Below the pieces are notes generated by a model that saw nothing but the letters and a program-made list of their open reading frames with translations, was not told the DNA's origin and made no database searches. From Sphingomonadales bacterium UBA7471 (GTDB lineage: Bacteria; Pseudomonadota; Alphaproteobacteria; Sphingomonadales; Sphingomonadaceae), in NCBI GenBank assembly GCA_002479765.1, contig DLOZ01000024.1, positions 63,295 through 127,294 on the forward strand: 64,000 nt of DNA, written 5' to 3'. This document shows positions 62,726 to 64,000 of the stretch, in pieces. The translations under genes and the position numbers were made by a program. The stretch's first letter is position 1; every line of letters starts with the position of its first letter.

Positions 62726-63466
62726 ATGGCGACCAAAAAAACACGACTAGACCAATTGATCGTTGATCGCGGCCTTGCCGAAAGCAAAACGCGCGCGCAG
62801 GCATTGGTCATGGCGGGCCATGTCTATATCGGGGATGCCAAGGCACTAAAGCCAGGGCAGCAAATCGCCGAAGATACCGAAATCAGTGTAAAGGGCAGCG
62901 ATCATCCGTGGGTGTCACGCGGCGGCATTAAACTTGCCCATGCCCTTGATGAATTTGCCATCAATGTAACCGGCATGGTGGCCATTGATGTGGGTTCCTC
63001 AACGGGCGGCTTTACCGACGTGATGCTGACGCAAGGGGCAACGCGCGTTTTCGCGGTCGATAGCGGCACGAACCAGCTCGCTTGGAAACTGCGGCAAGAC
63101 CCCCGCGTGGTGGTGCATGAACAGACAAGCGCGCGCATATTGACCGACGCGCATATCACCGAGCCCGTTGACCTTATCGTCTGTGACGCAAGCTTCATCG
63201 GTCTCGCCAAAGTGCTAGATCGGCCTTTGACCTTTGCCAAAAGCGGCGCGCACTTGATCGCACTTATCAAACCACAATTTGAGGCTGGCCGTGAAGAAGT
63301 TGGCAAAGGCGGCGTCGTGCGGGACCCTGAAGTCCATGAACGCGTTTGCAACGAGGTACAGCAGTGGTTGGTCGAAAAAAACTGGACGATACGCGGTTTG
63401 ACCACCAGCCCGATCACAGGGCCGCAGGGCAATATTGAATTTCTTATCTGGGCGCAAAATGCGTAG
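62726..63466 (+). CDS. tlyA: TlyA-family rRNA methyltransferase/hemolysin A
   Basis: A 246-residue protein: an N-terminal S4 RNA-binding domain (RLDQLIVDRGLAESKTRAQA) and an FtsJ-like methyltransferase domain (AIDVGSSTGGFTDVMLTQGA, VFAVDSGTNQLAWKLR, LIVCDASFIGLAKVL, ALIKPQFEAG). TlyA methylates ribosomal RNA ribose and its loss can give capreomycin resistance in mycobacteria; here the rRNA target is inferred. The start is the ATG at 62726 (MATKKTRLDQ). Confidence 0.92.
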   Translation: MATKKTRLDQLIVDRGLAESKTRAQALVMAGHVYIGDAKALKPGQQIAEDTEISVKGSDHPWVSRGGIKLAHALDEFAINVTGMVAIDVGSSTGGFTDVMLTQGATRVFAVDSGTNQLAWKLRQDPRVVVHEQTSARILTDAHITEPVDLIVCDASFIGLAKVLDRPLTFAKSGAHLIALIKPQFEAGREEVGKGGVVRDPEVHERVCNEVQQWLVEKNWTIRGLTTSPITGPQGNIEFLIWAQNA

Positions 63467-63598
63467 CGGCCCACCGGGGCGCAGTCACATGAAAATCCGG
63501 TCGGTAAAAACGCGCATGCAAACCCAACCCCGGATCCGTTCCGAGGTCAGTGCATGGCTGGACGCGAAATAAGCAAACCGCCACAACGTCGCGACGCG

Positions 63599-64000
63599 TC
63601 AGTCCTTGTAAAGGCCATTGACGCGCGCGGCGTAACGTTCGCGGATGACATGGCGCCGAATTTTCATGCTCGGCGTCATTTCGCCATTTTCGATAGTGAA
63701 AGGCTCATCAGCAAATTCGAACTGGCGGACCTTTTCGGTTACCGACACATCCGCATTGACCCGGTCAACCGCGGCACGAACCGCAGCGCGAAACTGAGGA
63801 TTGGCTTGCAAGGCATTGAAATCATATTTCATATCTTGCGCACGCGCCCATTCGAGCGCCCATTCGGGATCTGGAACGATAAGGCCAACAATATACGGCC
63901 GCTTGTCCCCTGAAACCATCGCCTGCAAAATTTCGGGCTGAAGCGTGAGCATGCCCTCAATCTTTTGCGGCGCGATGTTGTCGCCCTTGTCGTTGACGAT
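63599..64000 (-). CDS. Long-chain acyl-CoA synthetase (AMP-forming), C-terminal part
   Basis: The frame is open to the end of the window, so the 5' part is missing; 133 residues are visible. KGDNIAPQKIEG is the hinge/A10-side motif of AMP-binding long-chain acyl-CoA synthetases, and the end reads FTIENGEMTPSMKIRRHVIR with the usual C-terminal catalytic Lys. The form matches the FAA1-like branch. It activates fatty acids with ATP and CoA. Confidence 0.88.
   Translation of the reverse strand: MVNDKGDNIAPQKIEGMLTLQPEILQAMVSGDKRPYIVGLIVPDPEWALEWARAQDMKYDFNALQANPQFRAAVRAAVDRVNADVSVTEKVRQFEFADEPFTIENGEMTPSMKIRRHVIRERYAARVNGLYKD

Overview
The window is chromosomal DNA from an alphaproteobacterium, most likely order Sphingomonadales (a Sphingorhabdus/Sphingopyxis/Erythrobacter-like organism). 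The clues are a LOV-HTH protein very close to Erythrobacter EL222, an alphaproteobacterial elongator tRNA-Met, ribosomal protein L9 with a long Ala/Glu-rich tail, tandem DUF4402 proteins, a TonB-dependent receptor used where other groups use an ABC importer, and REP-like palindromes in convergent gaps. Gene density is high, and many neighbours overlap by ATGA.

Layout. 1-2.8 kb: partial DsbA-family isomerase, murA, EL222-like LOV-HTH regulator. 2.6-8 kb, minus: phaB-RHH, then mrp / molybdopterin oxidoreductase large subunit / hemH. 8-12.8 kb, plus: hflK-hflC, a DegP-type protease, an M20 amidohydrolase. 12.8-13.3 kb: a broken GxxExxY gene between near-identical inverted repeats, filling the gap between two convergent genes. 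13.3-17 kb, minus: ABC ATPase, nadB, M19 dipeptidase. 17-20.1 kb: two DUF4402 proteins, a CHCC zinc finger, an FNR-type regulator with four Cys, tRNA-Met, a 2'-5' RNA ligase-like protein, REP pair. 20.2-21.6 kb, minus: rpsF-rpsR-rplI. 21.7-24.1 kb: divergent Mur ligase and LD-carboxypeptidase. 24.2-29.4 kb, plus: fabD, a crotonase, fabG, acpP, fabF, mltG. 29.4-33.6 kb, minus: alkylsulfatase and priA. 33.7-36.8 kb, plus: small transaldolase, folE, nadC, RNase T2-like protein. 36.8-43.6 kb, minus: class A PBP, membrane trypsin-like protease, peptide-binding lipoprotein and DUF4112 protein in one run, with nadA upstream. 43.7-46.7 kb: MBL hydrolase and a BlaI/M56 pair with a double operator. 46.9-54.5 kb: sulfoquinovose locus. 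54.6-64 kb: hisS-prfA, M61 peptidase, ppa, small lipoprotein, sppA, a short unit with a perfect Shine-Dalgarno, a lipoprotein, tlyA, and the end of an acyl-CoA synthetase.

The most interesting system is at 46.9-54.5 kb. A TonB-dependent receptor diverges from a four-gene operon coupled by ATGA overlaps: a GH31 enzyme with the KERWY form of the sulfoquinovosidase pocket, a LacI regulator, an aldo/keto reductase and an SsuD-like flavin monooxygenase. This is the catalytic core of the sulfo-SMO route (sulfoquinovoside to sulfoquinovose, then 6-oxo-glucose plus sulfite, then glucose), here with a TonB receptor and no ABC transporter or flavin reductase gene nearby. Other accessory points are the GxxExxY cassette, the light-sensing regulator, an RNase T2 with a Glu-to-Gln change at its second active-site motif, and the short unit upstream of sppA.

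All family calls come from reading motifs and remembered family sequences. No database search or computation was run.
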